A DNA stretch of 54,861 nt from Bacteroidota bacterium (GCA_021824635.1 JAKAKD010000016.1:1-54861), one strand, 5' to 3'; numbered from the stretch's first letter, positions 8,191 to 17,613 are shown. Notes: generated by a model not told the origin, from the sequence alone. Numbers and translations are program-made.

Positions 8191-9903
8191 GTTGTGATTT
8201 GCTTTCAAATGTTTCTTTGACAATTTTAAAACCAACGCAGACCAAGTTATGTACCAAATCGCAGAGTTGTGATTTGCTTTCAAATGTTTCTTTGACAATT
8301 TTAAAACCAACAAGTTCGCTGCAACATTGTTGCCAAGTATTGTTGTGATTTGCTTTCAAATGTTTCTTTGACAATTTTAAAACCAACCTTTGGACAAACA
8401 ACGCAACAGCAACCACAGTTGTGATTTGCTTTCAAATGTTTCTTTGACAATTTTAAAACCAACTCCCAGTGCCTTGAATGTTTTCGACTATAGTTGTGAT
8501 TTGCTTTCAAATGTTTCTTTGACAATTTTAAAACCAACGTAAGAGGAAAAATAGTCTCTTACTCTGTCGTTGTGATTTGCTTTCAAATGTTTCTTTGACA
8601 ATTTTAAAACCAACAATTTTCCACGGCGGTTTTGTATGCTTGAAGTTGTGATTTGCTTTCAAATGTTTCTTTGACAATTTTAAAACCAACCATTCATTCC
8701 TCCTGTTGTTAACCCTACATGTTGTGATTTGCTTTCAAATGTTTCTTTGACAATTTTAAAACCAACTACGCACGATATTAAATATATGACCTCAACGTTG
8801 TGATTTGCTTTCAAATGTTTCTTTGACAATTTTAAAACCAACTGGAACTATAAACGGATTTTTACGGTCAATGTTGTGATTTGCTTTCAAATGTTTCTTT
8901 GACAATTTTAAAACCAACTCCAAGATTCTCAGCCAGTTCTTTAACCGCGTTGTGATTTGCTTTCAAATGTTTCTTTGACAATTTTAAAACCAACGATTGG
9001 CTTTGCCGGTATTACTTCCATGTGTTGTGATTTGCTTTCAAATGTTTCTTTGACAATTTTAAAACCAACTGAGTTTCGCAATGCGGACACGTAACATGGT
9101 TGTGATTTGCTTTCAAATGTTTCTTTGACAATTTTAAAACCAACACGGAAAAGATGTGATAAATGTTGATGCAGGTTGTGATTTGCTTTCAAATGTTTCT
9201 TTGACAATTTTAAAACCAACTTACGTCCGCGCGATGGATTATGATGATAGGTTGTGATTTGCTTTCAAATGTTTCTTTGACAATTTTAAAACCAACACCC
9301 TGTCCTGATATTGCCCGAGCGCAACAGTTGTGATTTGCTTTCAAATGTTTCTTTGACAATTTTAAAACCAACATTTCCACGTACAAGATATCCCGCTTAA
9401 AGGTTGTGATTTGCTTTCAAATGTTTCTTTGACAATTTTAAAACCAACACAATAGATGGGTCTCTATCATCTCTGCCAGTTGTGATTTGCTTTCAAATGT
9501 TTCTTTGACAATTTTAAAACCAACTATTAATACGTTTTTGGCAATCGGCTACTAGTTGTGATTTGCTTTCAAATGTTTCTTTGACAATTTTAAAACCAAC
9601 GAATCGGATCGCCTGGATCGGTATAAATAGTTGTGATTTGCTTTCAAATGTTTCTTTGACAATTTTAAAACCAACCCAAATTGTGTTCGGTCTTCCTTGA
9701 GGTCCGTTGTGATTTGCTTTCAAATGTTTCTTTGACAATTTTAAAACCAACAGATCCACGAAGAGGAACATTCCTCTCTGGGTTGTGATTTGCTTTCAAA
9801 TGTTTCTTTGACAATTTTAAAACCAACAGATAAGAAAATATATCAGTATACCGATAAGTTGTGATTTGCTTTCAAATGTTTCTTTGACAATTTTAAAACC
9901 AAC
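8191..9903 (+). CRISPR. Type II-C CRISPR array: 23 full 46-bp repeats, 29-30-bp spacers
   Basis: Twenty-three repeats of 46 bp start at 8191, 8266, 8342, 8418, 8493, 8569, 8645, 8721, 8797, 8873, 8949, 9024, 9099, 9175, 9251, 9327, 9403, 9479, 9555, 9630, 9706, 9782 and 9858. All appear identical, starting GTTGTGATTTGCTTTC and ending TTTTAAAACCAAC, with TTGACA at repeat positions 27-32. The 22 internal spacers are 29 or 30 bp and look unrelated. One more spacer (8161-8190) links to the degenerate repeat. The tracrRNA anti-repeat matches the 5' part of the plus-strand repeat, so mature crRNAs are spacer followed by GUUGUGAUUUGC, read on the plus strand. Confidence 0.98.
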
Positions 9904-9978
9904 ATACCCCCTAAGATGTCATTGAAATTAAACAACTTACGCTGGTTTTAGGATTGGAAAAATGAACTCACCTTAAAG
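9904..9978. promoter_or_regulatory. Putative CRISPR leader (acquisition end)
   Basis: This AT-rich 75-base stretch lies between the last perfect repeat and the cas2 end. Because the degenerate repeat is at the opposite end, this flank is the likely leader used by Cas1-Cas2 for spacer integration. No specific motif is recognised, so the call rests on position only. Confidence 0.5.
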
Positions 9979-9999
9979 CCCTCTCTTAAAAAGAGAGGG
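9979..9999 (-). terminator. Hairpin just after cas2
   Basis: CCCTCTCTT (9979-9987) and AAGAGAGGG (9991-9999) form a perfect 9-bp stem four bases beyond the cas2 stop. It probably ends the minus-strand cas operon. The trailing T-run is weak on the minus strand (CTTTAAGG), and the sequence may belong to a dispersed hairpin family. Confidence 0.5.
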
Positions 10000-10003
10000 A
10001 CTT

Positions 10004-10509
<506 letters not shown>

Positions 10510-10542
10510 CCTCAATTGTATGATACACCTAATTATATTCGT

Positions 10543-11541
10543 TTAGACCATTTCCGGGTATAAAATCTTTCTCTGCTTTCCTTCAAAGCATTTTGATAAT
10601 GACGCTGTTGTTGTTTGTACCCCAACCATAAGCGGACTTTTTTCCCCTTCGATAAAAACATCTATTACAGGTATAGAAAGAAGCTGTTTCTTTATTGATG
10701 GTGTCAGTTCATAAAAATCTTCCCCGTTGCCAACCATTTCTAAAACCATCTTATCCACATAAGGTCTATAAGGCTCCATTATATCATCCGCAAGACAATA
10801 CGCGTTATATTTATTTGAATGATGAATTCCGAATGTAGGTAAAAGTCCGGAGCCGGTTAATCCACGCGCTACAATAGCTCTTAGTATTGCATAGCCGTAA
10901 TTCAGAAGATTATTCGGCGGTTCTCCAAAACGGTCGCGTGTAAAATCCGGCATCATAGGAAAAAAATTTTTCCAGTAGTATGCAGCCGCCCGTCCCTCGT
11001 AATTATCCGGATCTCCGCTGCGTACTTTTTTTGCCCACCCGTTCATATTGATTACTGAAATATTTTTGTCTTTTAGAAGTGCAGCTTGATTGCGAATCTT
11101 TATAGAGATTGTCTGCTGCCATAATTGTTTCTTTAACGGTTCGCTTGCTTCTAACTGCGCTCTAAATTTTTCGTTTTGCAGTTGATTGGATGATAACGGC
11201 ATAAACAGACCGTTCGGCATGTGAGAATTATCGCATGTTACTATTGCCGCGTTATTATCTAATAGGGAAGAGAGCAGCCCGTGCGTTATTGTTATCTGTT
11301 GATGATCGAGAATCGCAATTCCTATATCTTCTATTGGTATTGTGCTAAAAATTTCTTTAGCAACATTCCGTCTTTCAATCTTGTCTTCGTTTCTTCCCGC
11401 CTCGGCGGGTAAATCTTGTTTCTTTTCTTCATCTTGCTCGTGATCTTGATCCTGCTTTTGGTCTTTAAGCTTCACCACCAACTGCTCATTCTTCTTACTA
11501 AGATACGCCGGATTGCTAAAGTACAATGTTCGTTTGATCAT
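10543..11541 (-). CDS. cas1: CRISPR-associated integrase Cas1 (type II) with an N-terminal low-complexity insert
   Basis: Cas1 is the metal-dependent integrase that inserts new spacers. The catalytic set is visible: Glu182 in YEGRAAAYYW, His240/His241 in FGIHHSNKYNAYCLADD, and Asp252/253 in ADDIMEPYRP. The N-terminal strand (MIKRTLYFSNPAYLSKKNEQL) is typical of type II-C. Residues about 26-66 are unusual: a charged stretch rich in Asp, Gln, Glu and Lys followed by LPAEAGR and more charged residues, before the conserved IPIEDIGIAILDHQQITIT. This segment is longer than the loop I expect in the family, and LPAEAGR is encoded by a CCCGCC/GGCGGG palindrome. The gene lies 44 bases downstream of cas9. 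Confidence 0.95.
   Translation of the reverse strand: MIKRTLYFSNPAYLSKKNEQLVVKLKDQKQDQDHEQDEEKKQDLPAEAGRNEDKIERRNVAKEIFSTIPIEDIGIAILDHQQITITHGLLSSLLDNNAAIVTCDNSHMPNGLFMPLSSNQLQNEKFRAQLEASEPLKKQLWQQTISIKIRNQAALLKDKNISVINMNGWAKKVRSGDPDNYEGRAAAYYWKNFFPMMPDFTRDRFGEPPNNLLNYGYAILRAIVARGLTGSGLLPTFGIHHSNKYNAYCLADDIMEPYRPYVDKMVLEMVGNGEDFYELTPSIKKQLLSIPVIDVFIEGEKSPLMVGVQTTTASLSKCFEGKQRKILYPEMV
11396..11409. repeat. Palindromic element inside the cas1 coding sequence
   Basis: CCCGCC-TC-GGCGGG sits in frame in cas1 and encodes residues 45-49 (PAEAG). It lies in the part of Cas1 that looks inserted relative to the family. Similar GC-rich hairpins are common dispersed repeats in this group. Confidence 0.65.
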
Positions 11542-11585
11542 ACTATTTACTCATACTTATGTTCTAGAGTTTCTTTTAATGCTTA

Positions 11586-14500
11586 TTAAAAATTCGTTTG
11601 TTGCTTTAACACGATTTCTCCATCAAGTGTTATAGTAAAATGTTTCTCTTCAAGTAAGCAATTAAAATTATTCGCAACAAGTTTTAATCTTGCTTGATAT
11701 TTAGCTAACTCAATTCCTGTCTCGCCCACACCTAATTCACCATCTGGTCTTGCTTCAAGATGATGTTGAAGATATATATAAGCTGATGGAGCTTCGTTAA
11801 ACTTATAAACACGGTAAAGTCGTTTAAGTAATTCTTTATTATTGAGTTCTCTTAATTCATCAGAACTTTCTTTGTATATCAAAACATGGGTTCCGGTTGT
11901 TATTACGGAGGAAAGAGGAATTAATGTTTTATTCTTTCCTCTTCCTACTTCACAAAACTGAAATTCGGGATTATTGGCAATATCGGTTACTCTCTTTAAT
12001 CTATATTGTGACATCTCAAAGAGCCCAATAAGTCTAAATGCTCTTTCGATTTTACCGTTAACGTTTCCTTCATAGAATAAACAAAGTGACATTTCATCAT
12101 TCTTTGCGTAAACAAATTGTTTGTGTTCTTGCTTGGAAGGCATAGCGTGTTCTTTAATTTCAAGTGCTTTGTCTCTAGTTAAATAGCCTCTTCCTGCTGT
12201 AACTTTACAACGGACATGACGCATAGGTGCTATTGGGTTCCCTTTTTTATCAATCATTTTGGGATTACCGTTTTCATCAACCATCCAAATATTTTCTTGA
12301 ATGGCATCCTTAAATGTTTCTCCATTTTCAATTCTTTTCTCAACCTCGTTGGTAATAACGGCGCGAACAGTTTTATCGACAATTTTTTCAAAATCTTCAA
12401 CGGAAGTAAAATCTTTTAGAAGAATTTTTTTAACAAAGGTTAGCTTTTCACTTCCATCTTTCTCCTTTTTGTAAATAGCTATACCGTTCTCAAGTTTTGG
12501 CTTTCCGTTTTCGTCTTTTTCAAATTCTTTAATTGCACCAAGAAACGATTCTTCATGCAATTGCCCTCTTATACTATCTCCCTGAGCGATAATTGGAATT
12601 TTATTCCCAGCTTCATCCCGCTTATAAGCACATTTACCATCTGAAAGTTTTTCTTTTACGTACTGAATTTTTCCACGTTTTCTAACATATTTTTTCGTTA
12701 ATGTAAGTGTGCGGTTTTGTGTTAAATGATTTACAAGTATTTCTTCCTCAAGACTCAATAAATGATTTGGATGAAAATCATTCCATTGAATAGGTGCTGT
12801 ATGAAATTTTCTGTTTTGTTCATTTGCAGTAAAATGCTCTTTAAGCAATTTATCTCTTAACGATGCATGCGGTATTAGCGTAAGAATAGCTGCATCTATT
12901 GCATGATGCGTCTGCTTATTCCGGTCTTTTTCAAAACCAACATTAAATATCTTTCTAAATTCGGCAGTAATTATTCCTTTTTGTACATCAACTTTTTCGA
13001 ATACTGTTTTAAGATAGGGAAGAGCATATTTTGTTACTATTTGTGTATCTCGTAACTGGCTGTTTCTCCATGCTGTTTTAAATTCAGTTATAGTAAACGT
13101 ATTTACTTTCTTTTGCCAGTATTCTAAATCCATCTCCCACATTCTGCGTTTTACTATTATGCTATCCTTGTTCTCTTTGCTTAATGAAGGATTCTTGGTT
13201 TGTTTTTTATTGCTCTCAATATTCTTTTTAAGATGCTCAACTTTTTCTTCCCATACTTTTATCCGATCTTTAATAGGGCCGCATTCCCACGCCCCATCAC
13301 TTAATTCAATTGTAATGTTTCCATTGTAATTGGGACACGCAGTTGGTATCTGTTTCTGTTTAATGTCATTGTTATATTTTTTAAAACACACAGTTAAATT
13401 AGAAAGCTCGTTATCAAAAGAAATGCTAGCTGGTATTGTGTGTTCAATTTCAACTTCATTTCCGTTAAATAGTTTTGAGAAAGTGATTGGTTTTCCCGTA
13501 TAAATACAAACCCTTCTTTGCTCTTCCCAAAGACGGTATTTGTAAATGTTCTCTATGTTATTAATATCTACTTCTACATTTGCATCATTCGCAGCGGATA
13601 TTATTTCCTCTCGGTACTTTTTATTCTCTTCTTCTCTATTTTTTTGCCAAAAGAATATTGCTTTTCTTCTGTTGGCATCGTTTAATTCACGTGCTATTTC
13701 AATTACAACTTTAGTTTGTTCATCAATTTTCCCTTTTTCCAGCAGATGATTAATCAAATGTTTTAAATGATGAAGTGTTTTCATCGCCATTGGGTTTTTA
13801 AATCCACGGCTAATGGGCATGGGATCGCCGAGATATTTTTTCCCATCCTTTTCTTTTGCTGGAAGATAATTTTCGATATTGGAAGGATGATAAAGATGCC
13901 TAAACTTATCTTCATGGATATTCCAACTATTTCTTAAGTAATCTTTAATTAAATCATCTAACCGTGGAATCGTTTTATAAATAAGATTACTGCCTGTTCT
14001 CTTGGGCGTTTGCAAAAAATTATGATATTCCCGAATAATTATTCCTCTAATAGTATTTTTATTTTCATCGGGTAATTCATTCCATGTTTTAGTCCCGTAG
14101 AATTCAATAATTTTATCGTCAGCCGTTTTATAATCGTCATTAATTAATTGATATCCTGGATAGTTCCCAATTTGTCTTTCTATAGGGCGGTTAAAATAAT
14201 CACCTATTAACGCATTGGTAATGCTTACTTCTTCTTTAATTCTTTTATAATGATTAAACTGAGTTCGTAATCCATCAATAATTGATTCAATTTCATCGTC
14301 ATTTAGTTCTCGTCCAAAAACTTTGGGAAGATTTGCTAAAAAAACCGACTCGGAATAAATAAAACCCTTATGCAAATACACTAATATTTTTTTTAAGGCG
14401 TTAATACTCAAGCTGGCATAGCCATGTTGTAATTTCACTCCAGCGAACTTTTTTATATGCTCATCATCTAATTTTAATTGTTCCTTTGCAAATGATTCCA

Positions 14501-15803
14501 ATTTTTCTCTACTCTCAAAAGAGAAGAGGACATGCCAAATATCTTCATAATCGTAGTAGTCCTTCTTACCATTCCGTTTGTCGTTTATCGTATGGGGAAT
14601 TTTTATCTCTTCCATCTTGCAATTAAAAATATCCATTAATGAAGCGCTTATCGGGCAACCGGATACAGTAATGTATGGAGTATTTTTACTTTTTCTTTGT
14701 TTAATTAATTCTGTTATATCAAGATGTTTATTGGTTGCATTCTTCTCAAAGTTGAAAATCAATGAATCTGTGGGGTCTAATGCCTTTATTATATCCAGAA
14801 AATCAAAATGTGGTTTACTCTTTCTAAAAAAGAGTTTCTCATATATATGATTCCTTTGATCTTTAGATAAAAAATCAAAATCATTTTCTGACTGTTCTAT
14901 TCTTTTCGCTTTAATGTTATTAATAAAACACCATGCTCTGTACTCTTCATATAAAGGATGACTGACTGGGCAGCGTTGTTTTGAGGGTTCAAATGTGCAT
15001 CTGCCAATATTTCCTTTTTGTGATCTTAAAGGTCTTTGCCAAATTATTGTTTTATAAAGATTTTTAAATAACTCGCTGGTCTCATCTATCCCTTGAATGT
15101 TACAAATCGTTTTCAGTTCACTCTCAAAATCTGTTCTAATGTTATATCGTTTTCTAATTCTTTTACCTTCTTTGTTTTCATAATACAGAGCACCGCCAAG
15201 TGTAGTATCTTTTTCCTGCATCACTTTGTGTATTACATCTGCGCCTGCTATTCCTAAATCCGGGCTCCCTTCAATAATTGTTTTAGATTCTTCTTCGTCT
15301 CTTCCTCTAAACCCTCTTTTTTGTACAAGATTATAGAATGCTCTGCCTACAATCAAAGGATTATCAATAACAGTTTCTGAAGCTTCTTTTCTAAGATGAT
15401 AAGGATTTTCAAAATCTACAATGCCATCATTATTGAAATCAAGTTTTAACCAATTCTTGAATTCCCTACTACTTGGATAACGAGTGCCTTCACCTTTTTT
15501 ATATTTTCTCCATTCATTTAATTCATCAATAGTAAGAGGACACATTTTTGGTTCATAGCAAATAAGTGTTTCAAGCAGCTTCCATTTACGATACTTCTCA
15601 GCTTGATAATTTCGCCTTCGTCCTCTGCTTTCGGTTCTTTTTTTTACTGATGGTTCCTCGCCGCTCTTTGTTGTTGCTACTCCCTTTTCAAATGTCAATA
15701 CTCCTTTTGCAATAATTTGATTTGGTTGAGAATTAATTTTCCTAATTGCCCATCCAATTGAATTCGTTCCAAGATCAAGTCCAAGTATTTTTTCCATGGT
15801 CAT
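11586..15803 (-). CDS. cas9: CRISPR-associated endonuclease Cas9 (type II-C)
   Basis: This 1405-residue RNA-guided DNA endonuclease has intact active sites. RuvC-I is ILGLDLGTNSIGWA with Asp10. An arginine-rich bridge helix (KKRTESRGRRRNYQAEKYRKW) spans about 54-75. RuvC-II is VVIEIARELN with Glu702. The HNH domain is EVEIEHTIPASISFDNELSN with His788 and Asn802. RuvC-III is THHAIDAAILTL with His967 and Asp970. With cas1 and cas2 alone (no csn2 or cas4) this is subtype II-C, and the length fits the large Bacteroidota II-C group. A second ATG two codons in (15797) is an equally possible start. The tracrRNA gene is divergent, 65 bases upstream. Confidence 0.98.
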   Translation of the reverse strand: MTMEKILGLDLGTNSIGWAIRKINSQPNQIIAKGVLTFEKGVATTKSGEEPSVKKRTESRGRRRNYQAEKYRKWKLLETLICYEPKMCPLTIDELNEWRKYKKGEGTRYPSSREFKNWLKLDFNNDGIVDFENPYHLRKEASETVIDNPLIVGRAFYNLVQKRGFRGRDEEESKTIIEGSPDLGIAGADVIHKVMQEKDTTLGGALYYENKEGKRIRKRYNIRTDFESELKTICNIQGIDETSELFKNLYKTIIWQRPLRSQKGNIGRCTFEPSKQRCPVSHPLYEEYRAWCFINNIKAKRIEQSENDFDFLSKDQRNHIYEKLFFRKSKPHFDFLDIIKALDPTDSLIFNFEKNATNKHLDITELIKQRKSKNTPYITVSGCPISASLMDIFNCKMEEIKIPHTINDKRNGKKDYYDYEDIWHVLFSFESREKLESFAKEQLKLDDEHIKKFAGVKLQHGYASLSINALKKILVYLHKGFIYSESVFLANLPKVFGRELNDDEIESIIDGLRTQFNHYKRIKEEVSITNALIGDYFNRPIERQIGNYPGYQLINDDYKTADDKIIEFYGTKTWNELPDENKNTIRGIIIREYHNFLQTPKRTGSNLIYKTIPRLDDLIKDYLRNSWNIHEDKFRHLYHPSNIENYLPAKEKDGKKYLGDPMPISRGFKNPMAMKTLHHLKHLINHLLEKGKIDEQTKVVIEIARELNDANRRKAIFFWQKNREEENKKYREEIISAANDANVEVDINNIENIYKYRLWEEQRRVCIYTGKPITFSKLFNGNEVEIEHTIPASISFDNELSNLTVCFKKYNNDIKQKQIPTACPNYNGNITIELSDGAWECGPIKDRIKVWEEKVEHLKKNIESNKKQTKNPSLSKENKDSIIVKRRMWEMDLEYWQKKVNTFTITEFKTAWRNSQLRDTQIVTKYALPYLKTVFEKVDVQKGIITAEFRKIFNVGFEKDRNKQTHHAIDAAILTLIPHASLRDKLLKEHFTANEQNRKFHTAPIQWNDFHPNHLLSLEEEILVNHLTQNRTLTLTKKYVRKRGKIQYVKEKLSDGKCAYKRDEAGNKIPIIAQGDSIRGQLHEESFLGAIKEFEKDENGKPKLENGIAIYKKEKDGSEKLTFVKKILLKDFTSVEDFEKIVDKTVRAVITNEVEKRIENGETFKDAIQENIWMVDENGNPKMIDKKGNPIAPMRHVRCKVTAGRGYLTRDKALEIKEHAMPSKQEHKQFVYAKNDEMSLCLFYEGNVNGKIERAFRLIGLFEMSQYRLKRVTDIANNPEFQFCEVGRGKNKTLIPLSSVITTGTHVLIYKESSDELRELNNKELLKRLYRVYKFNEAPSAYIYLQHHLEARPDGELGVGETGIELAKYQARLKLVANNFNCLLEEKHFTITLDGEIVLKQQTNF

Positions 15804-15833
15804 CCCACCTTATTCTTTAATAAAATATTTTTC

Positions 15834-15862
15834 TTGCAAAATTTATTTACATCGCGTATGTT
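15834..15862 (+). promoter_or_regulatory. Candidate promoter of the tracrRNA
   Basis: TTGCAA (15834-15839) and TATGTT (15857-15862) are separated by 17 bases, a sigma70-like arrangement. Initiation would fall near 15868-15870, at the start of the anti-repeat. TTGCAA is self-complementary, so it might also contribute to the divergent cas9 promoter. Confidence 0.55.
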
Positions 15863-15868
15863 GCATTC

Positions 15869-15940
15869 GAAAGCTTATCACAATAAGGCTATAAGCCGAA
15901 GATTTATCTTAAGTCCTGCGTACTCCGTGGGACTTTTTTT
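15869..15940 (+). ncRNA. tracrRNA for the type II-C Cas9
   Basis: GAAAGC-TT-ATCACAA (15869-15883) is complementary to the repeat start TTGTGATTTGCTTTC except for two central bases, as expected for a bulged crRNA:tracrRNA duplex. It is followed by a nexus-like hairpin (GGCT-ATA-AGCC, 15887-15897), a small AAGAT/ATCTT hairpin (15899-15910), and a strong terminator in which AGTCCTGCG (15912-15920) pairs with CGTGGGACT (15926-15934) before seven T. The RNA is read on the plus strand, opposite to cas9, just upstream of its start. Ends are estimates from the promoter and terminator. Confidence 0.92.
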
Positions 15941-16230
15941 GTTCTGTTCAAAACTATGCGCCATTGCTGTTTTTAAGCTTGTTGCCAATTACAAATTATC
16001 AACAACCGTTTATCGTTTGCTACTCAATTTTTCTCTTGCATTTATTCTAAAAAAATATATTTTAGCATCTGTGTATATTCAAGTTCTTATTATTTAATAA
16101 CATCCGCAAGTTAATTCTTATCCTCTAAATAAAATTCCATTTATTCTACCACTTTCCGCTAAATAGTTATTCTCTTCTTAATATTCTTAATCAGAGTCCG
16201 GGGGTGTAAAAAACCAAATTAATGACAATT
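15941..16230. other. Non-coding stretch after tracrRNA
   Basis: AT-rich sequence with no convincing gene, hairpin or repeat beyond the tracrRNA terminator. One open frame crosses the tracrRNA and this region but has no family features. Confidence 0.5.
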
Positions 16231-16356
16231 GATGCCAAATAGATAACGGACAATGCCATAGTAATGGCGGACCGTATCTTAGAAAGGGCGGAGAGGATCA
16301 TAGAAGCGGTGGAGAGAGTCATAGGAACGGCGGAACTGATCATAGAAACAGCGAAA
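16231..16356 (+). repeat. 21-bp tandem repeat, six units
   Basis: Units start at 16231, 16252, 16273, 16294, 16315 and 16336 and follow a pattern like ATCATAGAAACGGCGGAG. They diverge from each other but keep the 21-base period, with weaker units possible on either side. From 16264 on, the period equals seven codons of an open frame. Confidence 0.75.
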
Positions 16357-16440
16357 GAGAGTAAAAAGACGGTATTTAGCTTAAAAATAGGTCGGATTGA
16401 AGGTTCTAGAAAGAAATTCCTCTTTTCCCAAATAAATTAA
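16264..16440 (+). CDS. Small heptad-repeat (coiled-coil) ORF, 58 residues
   Basis: An ATG at 16264 opens a 58-residue frame whose first half is built from 7-residue units such as ILERAER, IIEAVER, VIGTAEL and IIETAKE, encoded by the 21-bp tandem repeat. This predicts an amphipathic helix or short coiled coil, with a basic tail (GSRKKFLFSQIN). No Shine-Dalgarno sequence is visible, and the repeat extends upstream past in-frame stops, so translation is uncertain. It ends 30 bases before the next gene, which has a good ribosome-binding site. The function is unknown. Confidence 0.4.
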   Translation: MADRILERAERIIEAVERVIGTAELIIETAKESKKTVFSLKIGRIEGSRKKFLFSQIN

Positions 16441-16470
16441 CAAATTAGAAACATTTTAAAGGGTGGTAAA

Positions 16471-17178
16471 ATGGCAAAAGCAGAGGAGAAGGTTCGCAGC
16501 TTCAGCGGATCCGATGCCGATATGATTCAGGCGTCGAGAGTAATGCAAGGTCTTTTTGTGGAAGACAAAATTGCATTCACAAATTTCGATAGCGAGTTTG
16601 CTGATCCGTTCGCAGAAAATTGGTTGCAAAAAATTGAAGCAGGCAATACTGTAGCACAGGATTCCCTATACGTAAGCGGTCAAACCGAATTGACAAAAAA
16701 TGTTGAATTGAAAATGACCGAGAGCAGAGATTTTTTCCAAATGATGAAGTACTTTATTGAAAAAGCATTTCCAAACAGAAAAGAGATCTGGACTCAGTTC
16801 GGTGTGAATGATTATGATAAAGCGCGTACAAGCGAGACAAAAATGATTCAGTTTTTGGGTGTGCTTCATAAAACAGCCGTTGAGTTTAAAACAGAACTAA
16901 TCGCCGCCGGTTTCAGTCAAGAAAAAATTGATAAAATTGCTGCTTTGCTAACGGAATTGATAAATGCAGATTACGAACAAGAAATGAGTAAAAAGAAGAG
17001 ACCTGCAATAACTCAAGAAAGAATTGAGAAATTAAATGAGTGTTATTCAATTATGCAGAAGGTTAGCAAAGCCGGAAAAATTATTTTTGCGAACAACCGT
17101 GCAAAATACGATCAGTATTTACTGCCAATAGAAAGAATTGTAAAAAAACCGGAAGAACCAGCACCCGCAACACCATAA
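16471..17178 (+). CDS. Unrecognised helical protein, 235 residues
   Basis: The start is well supported by GGGTGGT eight bases upstream. The protein has no signal peptide or membrane segment, is predicted mostly alpha-helical, and ends in a proline/alanine tail (KKPEEPAPATP). I recognise no catalytic motif. It lies between the CRISPR locus and a mobile-element cluster and is transcribed away from cas9. Codon use does not look odd. It may be a lineage-specific structural or regulatory protein; no function is proposed. Confidence 0.75.
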   Translation: MAKAEEKVRSFSGSDADMIQASRVMQGLFVEDKIAFTNFDSEFADPFAENWLQKIEAGNTVAQDSLYVSGQTELTKNVELKMTESRDFFQMMKYFIEKAFPNRKEIWTQFGVNDYDKARTSETKMIQFLGVLHKTAVEFKTELIAAGFSQEKIDKIAALLTELINADYEQEMSKKKRPAITQERIEKLNECYSIMQKVSKAGKIIFANNRAKYDQYLLPIERIVKKPEEPAPATP

Positions 17179-17230
17179 AATGTTTCGTTGGGATGTTTCC
17201 CGGAGACGGCGTGTAAATAGAGTGAAATAT

Positions 17231-17257
17231 GTAGAGACGTCCCATGGGACGTCTCAC
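17231..17257. repeat. REP-like palindrome upstream of the RAYT gene
   Basis: The foot GTAG is followed by a 22-base perfect palindrome (17234-17255, arms GAGACGTCCCA and TGGGACGTCTC). It lies 18 bases before the RAYT start and is the same family as 17825-17852 and 18344-18371. Confidence 0.85.
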
Positions 17258-17336
17258 ACGAATAAAATAATTAAATGTCTTTGTACAAAAATAAATACCG
17301 TATAGAAACGACCCGTTTGAAAGAATGGGATTATTT

Positions 17337-17613
17337 ACCCCGTGATATAATCTTATGAAGTATTTCTATGTATATGTAATAAGATCGTTAAAAGATAATA
17401 AGAATTATGTAGGATTCACTGGTGATTTGAAAAGAAGAATTGATGAGCATAATTCCGGAAATGTACCTTCGACCAAAAATAGAATACCATTTGAATTAGT
17501 TTACTGGGAAGGTTGTAGAAATCAAAAAGATGCAACCAAAAGGGAAAAATATTTAAAATCTTCTTGGGGGAAAAGGTACATCAAGAATAGAATTCAAAAC
17601 TATCTCACGGGGT
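17337..17613 (+). mobile_element. GIY-YIG mini-element 1 (inverted-repeat bounded)
   Basis: The left end ACCCCGTGATATAA (17337-17350) and right end CTATCTCACGGGGT (17600-17613) are near-perfect inverted repeats. The element contains only a GIY-YIG endonuclease gene, whose last codons and stop run into the right terminal repeat. It interrupts the RAYT after the codon for Tyr in KEWDY. It is related to element 2 (18014-18287). Confidence 0.8.

Noticed and set aside
8174..9771. Several minus-strand open frames of 78-92 codons across the CRISPR array
   Set aside because: They are translations of the repeated 46-bp unit (recurring FKIVKETFESKSQ) and have no existence apart from the array.
8130..9903. 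crRNA transcription on the minus strand from a leader near cas2
   Set aside because: The anti-repeat in the tracrRNA pairs only with the plus-strand repeat start, so functional crRNAs must come from the plus strand.
15834..16097. An 87-codon plus-strand frame after the cas9 start
   Set aside because: It covers the tracrRNA with its hairpins and terminator, has no ribosome-binding site and no protein features.
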